In this document: in pieces, positions 15,083 through 21,653 of the stretch
How the letters are laid out: each line of letters opens with the position of its first letter
Position numbering within the stretch: the stretch's first letter is position 1
Assembly: GCA_021799325.1 (NCBI GenBank)
Contig: JAJZAS010000003.1
Location: 1-21,653 of the forward strand
Direction of reading: 5' to 3'
Source: Bacillota bacterium
Lineage (GTDB): Bacteria > Bacillota > Bacilli > Alicyclobacillales > SLC66
Length of the DNA: 21,653 bases
The notes under the pieces: model-generated
Seen by the model: only the letters and a program-made list of their open reading frames with translations
What the model was told of the DNA's origin: nothing
Database searches by the model: none
Made by a program: the position numbers and the translations under genes

Positions 15083-16354
15083 ATGCGTCCACTCTCGTTA
15101 AAAGAATTGAGAAGAAGAAAGGGTATGACGATTTCGGACTTATCAGCTCAGTCGCAAATAGATGTCGGTAGGTTGGAGGGATTAGAAGAAGGGAGAAGAC
15201 GTTTAACACCTGAAGAGGCGGAGAAGCTAAGCGTTGCACTCGGATACAAACCGCAGGTATTGCTTGAGGACAACAAGCGATACGCGGTTTCGGACGACGT
15301 ATTAGAAAAGTTTGGGTCATATGCGCAGATCCCATACATATCCTTTCGGCATCAGGAGGTAATTGTTAATGCAATAAACGACTTTGTACACTGGATCGCT
15401 CGCAACGATTTGCAATTGTCAGATGACACGACAGAAAGGGACATTTTTCACAGATGGCTCATTAGCCAAACGAGGGAGCGATTGACGGGATCTCTCGACG
15501 ACTATTTGTCATTTGTTATGAGTGTGCCCATAAACCATTATGTCGCATCAGTATGGATTACAGTATATATCCCGCCTCATGTTGAAAAAATAACTGTTGT
15601 GTTTGAGGCGATGAACGGATCTATTATCAGTAACGCGGAGAAGTACATTGGTGAATTTTTAAGGCAGTGGGCGGATGTTCTAACAGAACCCACTAAGGGC
15701 CGTGGACACTCATATGATAATTTTCGTTTCATAGACTTGGCGTATCATTATGGCAGGGCAGAATACACCGAAATTGAAATGGTAAATGAACGAGCCAGGT
15801 TTCGGACGGTCCAGTTTGCTCCCCCGGTAATTCCAAAGAAATCGTACCGGTATTACCGGACTGCGGTATCTTCTGAAGAACTAGCGCAACCCTTTGAACC
15901 TGGCGATGGGGACGACCGTTGCGATCACTCAACCAAATCAGGCGTCTGTCCGCACATTTCTCGAGAAATTCCATCTTTGACTGGCGGGTGCCTAAACTGC
16001 AGAAGAATACAGTTGACCTGGCAAGCACGGGAATGGCTGATGAATCACTTTACAGATGATGAGTTGGTTCTTTTCGAAGGTGTTTTTGATCTCGAACAAA
16101 GTTACCCTAAAATCTATGAAGATTTTCATAGAGAATTTTCTGTAAGGTGTGATTCCCTCAGAGATACTTGTGGTGATTTATTTAATAGGGTTCGAGAATG
16201 GTCGGGAACCAGTGTAATTGCACTGAATCAGAACGGGTCTTATTCAGATGGACATCATCGTGTCAGCATTGCGAAAATCATGGGTGCTAAATCCGTTCCT
16301 GTGCAGTTTGATACTACGGATCGTAAAAATGGTTGTTATCTTATCCGTGGCTAA
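15083..16354 (+). CDS. HTH_XRE - unknown - Cys cluster - ParB-like protein
   Basis: I do not recognise this 423-residue protein as a whole. Residues 5-58 are an XRE-type helix-turn-helix (SLKELRRRKGMTISDLSAQS, then LTPEEAEKLSVALG). Residues 75-250 form an alpha-beta region of unknown family. A Cys cluster (C280, C289, C303, C306, with nearby H282 and H291) could bind zinc. Residues 315-375 are helical. The C-terminus (388-408, SDGHHRVSIAKIMGAKSVPV) carries the DGHHR..A motif of ParB/sulfiredoxin-fold proteins. The ATG at 15083 has AGGTGA 8 nt upstream; an in-frame ATG at 15023 has no ribosome site. It faces away from the caspase-helicase gene across a short shared gap, so it may regulate that gene or act with it. 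Confidence 0.7.
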   Translation: MRPLSLKELRRRKGMTISDLSAQSQIDVGRLEGLEEGRRRLTPEEAEKLSVALGYKPQVLLEDNKRYAVSDDVLEKFGSYAQIPYISFRHQEVIVNAINDFVHWIARNDLQLSDDTTERDIFHRWLISQTRERLTGSLDDYLSFVMSVPINHYVASVWITVYIPPHVEKITVVFEAMNGSIISNAEKYIGEFLRQWADVLTEPTKGRGHSYDNFRFIDLAYHYGRAEYTEIEMVNERARFRTVQFAPPVIPKKSYRYYRTAVSSEELAQPFEPGDGDDRCDHSTKSGVCPHISREIPSLTGGCLNCRRIQLTWQAREWLMNHFTDDELVLFEGVFDLEQSYPKIYEDFHREFSVRCDSLRDTCGDLFNRVREWSGTSVIALNQNGSYSDGHHRVSIAKIMGAKSVPVQFDTTDRKNGCYLIRG

Positions 16355-16741
16355 TTATCAAAAAACGAGAGCGTACTAACACACATAGAGGTGGTTTGAC
16401 AGTTGCCCGCTGGTGAAGCTAACGATATTTACGGTGATTGGTTCACCGATATCGTTGGAACAGTCGTATCGACAACCCGTCGGGTATGTGACTCTTCCGT
16501 CGACCCCCTCTGTGGGCTTAGGGTAGAACCTACAAGTATGTGGATTCGGCCACTATACCGAGTGCGGGTGTACGTACCTCAATGGCTGCCACGGGTACAC
16601 TTTGCATTGGTGCCTTTGGTGGATTCTCCAATTTGGCCACCTTATGTGAGAATCTTCGCCGAAAGTGATGTATACTGGTGCAACAGAAACTGTATTTGTT
16701 TAATGTATTTACAGTTTTACGTCGAGATGAGGTGAGTGTGC
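16355..16741. other. 387-bp gap without a convincing gene
   Basis: This gap separates the XRE/ParB-like gene from the toxin-antitoxin pair. A plus-strand frame (16403-16735, TTG start) fills it, but its composition is unlike a real protein and I see no domain. It holds the long hairpin at 16421-16456 and a TATACT box at 16671-16676 that could serve the antitoxin gene. A small RNA is possible. Confidence 0.5.
16421..16456. repeat. Long bulged hairpin in an intergenic region
   Basis: AACGATAT (16421-16428) and CGGTGA (16432-16437) pair with TCACCG (16443-16448) and ATATCGTT (16449-16456). This gives 14 base pairs with one TTA bulge and a 5-nt loop. There is no T-run on either side, so it is not a standard terminator; it could be an RNA structure or a protein-binding site. 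Confidence 0.6.
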
Positions 16742-17059
16742 ATGTCTTTGAACCCGTCAAACTTTCAAGTGGAATTGCCCTCGGATCTTCTTCCGGTGCT
16801 CGACCAACTCGGGATCGGGGACACTGCTGATGAGCGAGTGATTATTTCGATTGCCATAGGTCTATATACGGGTCATGTTGTTTCTCTGGCGAGAGCTGCG
16901 GAAATTGCCGGTCAATCTCTTCGTGAATTCATGGATATTCTGCGTCATAGGAATATCTCATGGGTCAATTATGGGGACGAGGACCTAAAAGAAGACGCCA
17001 AATTCATCAAAAAATACACAGGAGACTTGGAGTCTGGAAATGACGAAGGTCGTCTGTAA
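16742..17059 (+). CDS. UPF0175 family antitoxin
   Basis: This 105-residue protein matches the UPF0175 family, usually found as the antitoxin partner of DUF3368/PIN-like toxins. The conserved parts are visible: FQVELPSDL at the start, a helical SIAIGLYTGHVVSLARAAEI region, the helix-turn-helix-like AGQSLREFMDILRHRNISW, and VNYGDEDLKEDA. A tail of about 17 residues (KKYTGDLESGNDEGRL) follows the usual end. The ATG at 16742 has GAGGTGA 6 nt upstream and is preferred over the GTG at 16736. The gene overlaps the toxin gene by 20 nt, so the two are translated together. Antitoxins of this type normally bind their toxin and repress their own promoter; that is family knowledge. Confidence 0.85.
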   Translation: MSLNPSNFQVELPSDLLPVLDQLGIGDTADERVIISIAIGLYTGHVVSLARAAEIAGQSLREFMDILRHRNISWVNYGDEDLKEDAKFIKKYTGDLESGNDEGRL

Positions 17060-17534
17060 CGCGAGTCCCATGATCGCGCTGTCGTCTATAGGTTTATTTC
17101 ATGTGTTGGACCAACTGTTCGAACAAATTATGGTGCCGCAGGCGGTGTTTAACGAGATCATGCGAGATACGGCGGCAGTTGGAGCGAGACAACTCAAAAT
17201 GGCGCTGGAACGTGGTTCAGTTCATTCGTTTCAAGTCCGCGATCAGAGACTCGTGGAGAAACTCTCGGGGCGATTGCATCACGGTGAGTTAGAAGTGATC
17301 ATTGGTGCGGTTGAGCAGGGGATATCAACGGTCATTTTAGATGATAGGCAAGCGAGAGCATTGGCGAAAACATTTAAATTGGACTGCACCGGGACGGTTG
17401 GACTTTTACTGCTCGCAAAAAACAGACGTCTGTTGCCAGAAGTCAAACCCTATCTTGAGGGCCTTGCCAGACAAGGATTCCGACTAAGTGATGCTTTGTA
17501 TAGGAAGGTTCTAGAACTCGCAGAGGAATTGTGA
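17040..17534 (+). CDS. DUF3368 PIN-like toxin
   Basis: This 164-residue protein belongs to DUF3368, a PIN-domain-like family paired with UPF0175. The family motifs are present: VVCNASPMIALSSIGLFHVL at the N-terminus, MVPQAVFNEI, LHHGELEVIIGAVEQG (conserved Glu), VILDDRQARALAK (Asp pair) and CTGTVGLLLLAKNRRLL. The first acidic residue of classic PIN domains is Asn in VCNAS, as in many DUF3368 members. PIN toxins are metal-dependent RNases; activity in DUF3368 is less well documented. The start ATG overlaps the antitoxin gene. The length is normal and no damage is visible, so the pair is probably active. Confidence 0.85.
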   Translation: MTKVVCNASPMIALSSIGLFHVLDQLFEQIMVPQAVFNEIMRDTAAVGARQLKMALERGSVHSFQVRDQRLVEKLSGRLHHGELEVIIGAVEQGISTVILDDRQARALAKTFKLDCTGTVGLLLLAKNRRLLPEVKPYLEGLARQGFRLSDALYRKVLELAEEL

Positions 17535-17615
17535 TTGTGTTGTGATGGGGACATCACTTAAAATTGGCAACTGGCTCTGAATTGCTTCTATGGAAGGCTG
17601 CCCAAATTTGTGGTT

Positions 17616-18092
17616 TTAGACAGTGGGCTTCATGATTTGCTGGAATGTTGAAGGCAGATGAATAAAGACGTCAATGGGAAGGGGCTTCAAGTAGGTCTCC
17701 ATGATAGGTTGAACCTGCGATTCAAAGTCCAATCCTCCGCTTCCACACCCCAGTAAGGGAAAGGAAATTGAAGTAATACCCTTCTGCGCATAGGCGTCCA
17801 CAAATTTCTTCAGACCAGCCTCAATGTATTCAACCTTTGAAGGTGAACGCCAGTGTTTTTTGGTTGGGAAATTGAGCACCCATTTGTGACTCGTTTTGTA
17901 GAGCCAAAGCTGACCGACGTCGAACATATGCTTTTCGCAAAGTGCCCGGTATTCCTTGTACATCTCGGGGTATATGGACGCAAATTCTTTCGCGATACCC
18001 TTGCCCATTACACCAACGGTATTCACGGTATTGACGAGAACCTGCGCGGGACTTTCAAATAAGTCTGTTGCGACATATCGAAGTATTGTAAT
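17616..18092 (-). CDS. Macro domain protein, DarG/TARG1-like (non-standard start)
   Basis: This is an ADP-ribose-binding macro domain of the DarG/TARG1 type, which removes ADP-ribose from DNA or protein. The N-terminal strand (ITILRYVATDLFES), VLVNTVNTVGVMGKGIAKEF, QLWLYKTSHKWVLNFPTK, FPLLGCGSGGLDF and IDVFIHLP are all present. These motifs show that the protein must start upstream of the first ordinary start codon (GTG 18026), which would delete the first strand. The frame is closed by TGA at 18093-18095. The only workable start is ATT at 18090-18092, 5 nt after AAAGGA, giving 158 residues. An in-frame ATG at 18096-18098 is followed at once by that TGA. Either a rare ATT start or a nonsense mutation explains this. 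No DarT toxin is adjacent and the DarG C-terminal domain is absent. Confidence 0.75.
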   Translation of the reverse strand: MTILRYVATDLFESPAQVLVNTVNTVGVMGKGIAKEFASIYPEMYKEYRALCEKHMFDVGQLWLYKTSHKWVLNFPTKKHWRSPSKVEYIEAGLKKFVDAYAQKGITSISFPLLGCGSGGLDFESQVQPIMETYLKPLPIDVFIHLPSTFQQIMKPTV

Positions 18093-18105
18093 TCACATCC
18101 TTTGA

Positions 18106-18240
18106 CACTGCAGTCAGGGATCAAGCAATTCAGCATGTAAGCGGAGTGTCATCACTGAGCAGTTTTGGGAGTTGGTGCCGTCCCTTACACTTTCACTTGA
18201 TTATACCCGACATGAAGAACCGATTGCCATGATGTATTGA
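18106..18240 (+). other. Possible gene remnant, 44 codons without a start
   Basis: In the roughly 200-nt gap between the macro gene and the recombinase the plus strand is open from 18106 to TGA 18238. Its last part reads SVITEQFWELVPSLTLSLDY and TRHEEPIAMMY, which looks protein-like, but I cannot name a family and no start codon is present. It could be the broken end of a gene at the element edge, or chance. Confidence 0.25.
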
Positions 18241-18294
18241 ATAGCCACCGATCACCATCAGGCGAACTTGGGCCGAGACTGTTTTAGGCAAGTA

Positions 18295-19887
18295 TCATCG
18301 GAATTTGATCCGTATGTTGATTCCATATCCGTCCCGCGTATACTCAACCCGATCAATGATCTGTTGGAGCAAGCGATTCTTCTCACCTGGTTTTGCGTCG
18401 AGTTGTTCCCACACATTGCTTAGATTTTCAATGCGTTGTAGTCTGTCCCCATCGGATACGGGCCCGCCGATCTGTTGGGTTTCCTTCAATTGCTGAATTT
18501 CGTTCTCCTTCTTCGTAATGAGATCCTTTTGGCGATCCAATCTCGAACGATACTCCTGCTTGGTCAAATCTCCGGACACATAGAGGTCTTTCAGCCTGGA
18601 GATGCCTTCGTGCAAGTTTTCCAGTTCGGTCTCTCGTAGCCGCAGCATCATCTGCGGGGTGACGTCATTCAAATCCGTTTCCTGAATCGGCCTGGAGCGG
18701 ATTTCTTCTTCATACTCCTGTAAGCTTTCCAGGACAGATCGATCAACATGCTCCACGTCGCATCCAGGATTCCCGCAGCGACTTCCGTAAGGGTCGATTT
18801 TCTGACACTTTTTCACGAGGACTCGGCCGTTCTCCTTGGGCTGAAATTGTAGTGCAGACCCGCATTTTCCACAGAACACGAGCCCGGAATACGGGTAAGT
18901 TCCATGTCGAGTTCGTTTTGCCTGGATGCGACGCTGCTCCAAGACCTTAACGATTTTTGCGTGCTCTTCGAGTGTCTTTACGGCGGGATGCGCGTTTTCG
19001 ACCACGACCCAATTCTCTCTTGAATTGATTCGAAAAGGTGCCGTCTTGCGGTTCTTGTGCAGGCCGCCGCTGGTTTTACCGTATATGATTCGCCCGAGGT
19101 GTACTTCGTTAAGTGCCAACCGGTAAACGACACTCTCCTGCCATAGCTTCCCCTTGGGCGAAGGGATGCCGAGACGATTCAGTTCCCAACAGATTGAGGC
19201 ACACGTTGCACCACTGAGGAGACGCTTCTTGATGAGTTGATAAATCTCGAATTTGTCGGGATCAATGTCGAGGGATTTGGCTTCGGAATTGTAGACGTAG
19301 GGGAACGGGGCAGGGCCATTCGTCCAATGACCGAGGCGGGCACCGATTTTCTTACCGCGTTGGAACCGCTTTTTGATCATTCGATACTCGTATCGGGCAA
19401 AGACGCCTTCAATATCGGTGATGAGTTCCTGGTCTTCGTCGTTGAGGTCATACACGCGACTCGGCGTCACGACCAACGTGTTGGAGAGTTTGAGGATTTT
19501 CTCGACACGGGCGCGGTCTTCTTTGTCGCCACGACTCAACCGATCGTAGTCCATGACCACCACCGCGTCGTAAAAGTCGTTTTCTACGTCTTTGAGAAGA
19601 CGTTTGAATTCCGGGCGATAGTCGATGCTGTCGGAACTGCCGATCTCGCGATAGATCACATAGCGCCAATTGTTCTTGCGGACGAGGTCGGTGAGGGCGG
19701 TTTCATGTTTGAGCAGAACGTCCTCTTCTCCATCTGTGTCGTCGCGGCTCTTGCGCAAATACATGGCGACTTCGTAAATCTTCTTCTGCTCCAAGTGGAT
19801 CACCTCGATGTTGTTGGAGTTTACTGCAGCGAGTATGGTGTTTGATTTAAGGGGCTCCGTTACATGTCCTTGTTTTTGTCTGGTCAT
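18295..19887 (-). CDS. Large serine recombinase (integrase)
   Basis: This protein integrates and excises DNA by serine recombinase chemistry. From ATG 19887 it has 530 residues. The resolvase domain runs over about 36-180: nucleophile Ser47 (MYLRKSRDD), GSSDSIDYRPEFKRLLKDV, and DYDRLSRGDKED with the conserved Arg residues. A recombinase domain follows (about 195-300, FPYVYN, LNRLGIPSPKGKLW), then a zinc ribbon (C339, C342, C361, C371; CGKCGSALQF) and a coiled coil (about 415-470), as in ICE and phage integrases. An in-frame TTG at 19794 with GAGGTG 7 nt upstream gives the more usual short N-terminus and may be the true start; Ser47 would then be Ser16. A 45-bp imperfect palindrome lies just upstream of the ATG. 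Confidence 0.92.
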   Translation of the reverse strand: MTRQKQGHVTEPLKSNTILAAVNSNNIEVIHLEQKKIYEVAMYLRKSRDDTDGEEDVLLKHETALTDLVRKNNWRYVIYREIGSSDSIDYRPEFKRLLKDVENDFYDAVVVMDYDRLSRGDKEDRARVEKILKLSNTLVVTPSRVYDLNDEDQELITDIEGVFARYEYRMIKKRFQRGKKIGARLGHWTNGPAPFPYVYNSEAKSLDIDPDKFEIYQLIKKRLLSGATCASICWELNRLGIPSPKGKLWQESVVYRLALNEVHLGRIIYGKTSGGLHKNRKTAPFRINSRENWVVVENAHPAVKTLEEHAKIVKVLEQRRIQAKRTRHGTYPYSGLVFCGKCGSALQFQPKENGRVLVKKCQKIDPYGSRCGNPGCDVEHVDRSVLESLQEYEEEIRSRPIQETDLNDVTPQMMLRLRETELENLHEGISRLKDLYVSGDLTKQEYRSRLDRQKDLITKKENEIQQLKETQQIGGPVSDGDRLQRIENLSNVWEQLDAKPGEKNRLLQQIIDRVEYTRDGYGINIRIKFR

Positions 19888-19894
19888 GGAGCCC

Positions 19895-19939
19895 CCGTTG
19901 GATGTCCAACTTAGCTCTGCCTACGTTGGCAGTCAACGG
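19895..19939. repeat. 45-bp imperfect palindrome upstream of the recombinase
   Basis: Outer arms CCGTTG (19895-19900) and CAACGG (19934-19939) and inner arms CCAAC (19906-19910) and GTTGG (19925-19929) are complementary, separated by 5 and 4 nt. The left half also holds a tight palindrome GTTGGATGTCCAAC (19897-19910). The size and place fit an attachment-site core or an operator for the recombinase gene; which one is not decided by the sequence. Confidence 0.5.
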
Positions 19940-20077
19940 CAGAAGATGGAGGGGGATTCATGCACGGAAACCGTTAGACTTCACGCAAAAGTGGCGTTGT
20001 TGGGTGGATAGGGCCTTCTCTGCGCTGGCTTATCCTTCGAAAGAGGTATTATGGGGTTCACTGCTCAGGGAGGAGGT

Positions 20078-20404
20078 TCAAAACTCCGTGCTCTCCCTGT
20101 ATTTACGTTCTTCATATGTCCAATCCATGTCGTGGTCGTGAAAGCAGACGTAGACATGTTCTACGACCGGACGATACTTTGCGCTCGGCAACCCGCCATC
20201 CCAACCCCGGTCATAGTTAACGATGGCATGCAGAAGACCGTCGCCTTTGCGGGGAACGATCATCAAGGCGGAGATTCTACCGTCGTTGATGCCAAACTTG
20301 GACGACTCGTCGAATACCCGAGCGTGTACGTAGTATCCGTCGACAGACCCTTCGTACCAAGTTCCGCCGAATGGACTTGGTTTCATCGTCAATTCGTATT
20401 GCAA
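20078..20404 (-). CDS. Small phage/ICE-type protein (DUF7678-like)
   Basis: This 108-residue protein has a start (TTG 20404) fixed by GGAGGG 6 nt upstream. The segment WYEGSVDGYYVHARVFDESS, KFGINDGRISALMI and VNYDRGWD resembles small DUF7678 proteins of phages and integrative elements; the match is from memory and not strong. No catalytic motif is visible. It lies in a row of small minus-strand genes leading to the recombinase. The function is unknown. Confidence 0.6.
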   Translation of the reverse strand: MQYELTMKPSPFGGTWYEGSVDGYYVHARVFDESSKFGINDGRISALMIVPRKGDGLLHAIVNYDRGWDGGLPSAKYRPVVEHVYVCFHDHDMDWTYEERKYRESTEF

Positions 20405-20514
20405 TTAAATCCCTCCTCGGCAAGTGACAGCTTTACCCGGCGCGCTTCTCCATCAACGTCTAAAATGGGTGTACCCAGTGTAGTCAGTGCTCTTTGGCGC
20501 AGAACAGATGCGTT

Positions 20515-20715
20515 TTAATCTTCCGGTTCAATGCCGGAAAGGACGCCTTGCAAATACTCGCGTTTGTGGTCAATGAGCCACAGAAGTGTGTCTCGGTTGT
20601 TGAGTATACTCGTCAGTTCCACGACGGCCCGGTAATCAAACATGTTTGTCGCACCAGACCGGCGGATGGCTTCAAGACCCTCAAACACTGCCTTTGGCAC
20701 GCGGATTTTATCCAT
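20515..20715 (-). CDS. Small phage-type protein (DUF5049-like)
   Basis: This 66-residue protein starts at ATG 20715 after a strong AAAGGAGG. The pattern KIRVPKAVFEGLEAIRRSG, ATNMFDYRAVVEL and LIDHKREYLQGVLSGIE matches DUF5049, small proteins common in phages and conjugative elements of Firmicutes. No biochemical role is known. It supports the view that this part of the window belongs to a mobile element. Confidence 0.7.
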   Translation of the reverse strand: MDKIRVPKAVFEGLEAIRRSGATNMFDYRAVVELTSILNNRDTLLWLIDHKREYLQGVLSGIEPED

Positions 20716-20802
20716 ACGGGGCCTCCTTTCTAGTTCGGTAGATGAACGTGTATCCGTGTTCGAATCGGTTCACCTCAGCAGGGCATGAACGGGCGAAATG
20801 TA

Positions 20803-20976
20803 TCAGTCCTCGTCAACCACGAGGTATCCGAGGCCAGTGGGGGTGCTGGAGAACAGATAGCCATACGTTTTCTTGGCATACTCGACAATTTCAAGGGCTT
20901 GGGCTTTGGTCTCTACATGAAGCTGACCTTCCTTTCGTACGCGCCGGACCTTATCCTCAAGAGCTTGGTTAGGCAT
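20803..20976 (-). CDS. Hypothetical small protein (57 aa)
   Basis: I do not recognise this protein. ATG 20976 is the start because GAGGAGGTG lies 6 nt upstream; an open extension to 21033 has no ribosome site. It is a hydrophilic protein with a charged helix (LEDKVRRVRKEGQLHVETK) and a short strand-rich end (LFSSTPTGLGYLVVDED). It follows the hydrolase gene by 77 nt on the same strand. Confidence 0.6.
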   Translation of the reverse strand: MPNQALEDKVRRVRKEGQLHVETKAQALEIVEYAKKTYGYLFSSTPTGLGYLVVDED

Positions 20977-21053
20977 GTGGATCACCTCCTCTCGGTTGTT
21001 GTTCAAACTAACTCTTCTGTGGGCTGTCTGCAAGTACAGGTTTGAGTGGTTCT

Positions 21054-21653
21054 TTAGCCAGGAGGAGGTATCGTGGGAGATGCGGTCGTCGTGGCGGTCG
21101 ACGCCAGGTTGAGGGACAGTGTCGGAGCTAATTTCTCAGGTGAAGGCGGCAAAAACCACGTGACGGGGAGGGGGGTATTTCCTTCTGTCAAGCTCACAAC
21201 GATGCCGCTTGTCCCGGATTGCCCAAGGATCTGACCGGCTTTCACGGGTGTTCCAGTCGATACCACCGGGTGGAGTCCTTGTTCTGTGACACTGAGCCCG
21301 GTTCCCATGTGGATGGTCACGCGAGTCCCTGTGACGCTGGTCACGGTCCCCTGGTGAACGGCAACCACGTCCATGCCCGCAGAAGCGTGAATCCGGATAC
21401 TCAGTGGCTCGTGCCCGTTGCCCGTCGCTACGGCGACCCAGTTGTGACTTGGCACCGGCCACACCCAATTGGAACTGAGAGGATTCCATGCTTGATACGT
21501 CTCGGCCAACTGAAGAACCTCGCGTACATAGTCACTGGAGTGATTATATTGAAAGACGGCCTGATACGGGTTTTTCCGGGCGTCGTTTGCGGACAGGTAG
21601 TTCGCGGCAGAGAAGATCGCGTCGATCGGATCATACGGGTCAACACGGCCATC
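21054..21653 (-). CDS. Lytic transglycosylase - degenerate M23 fusion, C-terminal part (runs off the right edge)
   Basis: The minus strand is open from the window edge to TAG or TGA at 21054, giving 199 codons of a longer gene. Residues 1-55 of this part (DGRVDPYDPIDAIFSAANYL, YNHSSDYVREVLQLA) match the end of an SLT-type lytic transglycosylase domain. Residues 65-165 look like an M23/LytM fold (WVWPVP, GMDVVAVHQGTVTSV, GTPVKAGQILGQSGTSG), but the zinc ligands are disturbed: the His-Asp motif is stretched (IHASAGMD) and the HxH motif is missing (IVVSLTE). The M23 part is therefore probably inactive and may bind the wall. A Thr/Ala/Pro-rich tail ends the protein. Such two-domain hydrolases open the wall for conjugation machinery (ICE) or phage entry. 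The usual annotation start (TTG 21509) is internal to the frame. Confidence 0.8.
   Translation of the reverse strand, partial: DGRVDPYDPIDAIFSAANYLSANDARKNPYQAVFQYNHSSDYVREVLQLAETYQAWNPLSSNWVWPVPSHNWVAVATGNGHEPLSIRIHASAGMDVVAVHQGTVTSVTGTRVTIHMGTGLSVTEQGLHPVVSTGTPVKAGQILGQSGTSGIVVSLTEGNTPLPVTWFLPPSPEKLAPTLSLNLASTATTTASPTIPPPG

Noticed and set aside
16403..16735. 110-codon plus-strand frame starting at TTG
   Set aside because: It has only a weak ribosome site and an odd composition, no recognisable domain, and covers the long hairpin and the likely antitoxin promoter.
17542..17557. Hairpin GTGATG / CATCAC after the DUF3368 gene
   Set aside because: It is only 6 bp with no T-run, so it does not qualify as a terminator.
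19237..19845. 202-codon plus-strand frame opposite the serine recombinase
   Set aside because: The minus strand encodes a full recombinase with catalytic motifs; the plus-strand peptide is a valine/phenylalanine-rich mirror with no domain.
1..21653. CRISPR array, tRNA or rRNA genes
   Set aside because: No regularly spaced direct repeats, cloverleaf-type sequences or conserved rRNA stretches were seen on either strand.

Overview
The window looks like a chromosome segment of an acid- or heat-adapted Bacillales bacterium, most likely near Alicyclobacillus, Sulfoacidibacillus or Kyrpidia. The clues are protein family resemblance (a 7Fe ferredoxin close to the Bacillus schlegelii type, a KimA-type potassium permease, a SleB-like cortex hydrolase pointing to an endospore former), good AGGAGG-type ribosome sites and moderate GC. 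This placement is inference; there is no rRNA or other marker gene.

Positions 1-967 hold the 5' part of an IS5/IS1182-like insertion sequence that ends against the stop codon of a 7Fe ferredoxin gene (minus strand). From 968 to about 4650 lies a probable low-oxygen or nitric-oxide response block. The ferredoxin and a five-gene plus-strand operon (two DUF2249 proteins, a polytopic membrane protein with a repeated heme-oxidase-like motif, a DUF59 protein and a cupin-hemerythrin fusion) diverge from one intergenic region with a perfect Fnr/Crp-type box (TGTGA-N6-TCACA). The operon ends at a strong terminator. A KimA-like K+ permease follows, then a minus-strand pair encoding a heterodimeric ABC exporter with one degenerate ATP site, then a secreted LysM/SleB-like hydrolase with its own terminator.

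At about 11.67 kb the conserved backbone stops. A thioredoxin-domain gene (yyaL/DUF255 family) is cut off after 54 codons, inside its catalytic CxxC motif, next to nested inverted repeats. To the right is an accessory island. It holds a 1009-residue protein fusing an N-terminal caspase-like (C14) protease to a Ski2/Hel308-like helicase, a divergent HTH_XRE - unknown - Cys-cluster - ParB-like protein, a UPF0175/DUF3368 toxin-antitoxin pair, a DarG-like macro-domain protein and a large serine recombinase. Further right are small phage- or ICE-type proteins and the 3' part of a lytic transglycosylase fused to a degenerate M23 domain, which runs off the window edge.

My reading is a disrupted housekeeping gene followed by a defence-rich integrative element (ICE or prophage remnant) carried by a large serine recombinase. 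The caspase-helicase with its divergent XRE/ParB-like partner is the best candidate for an undescribed immune system.
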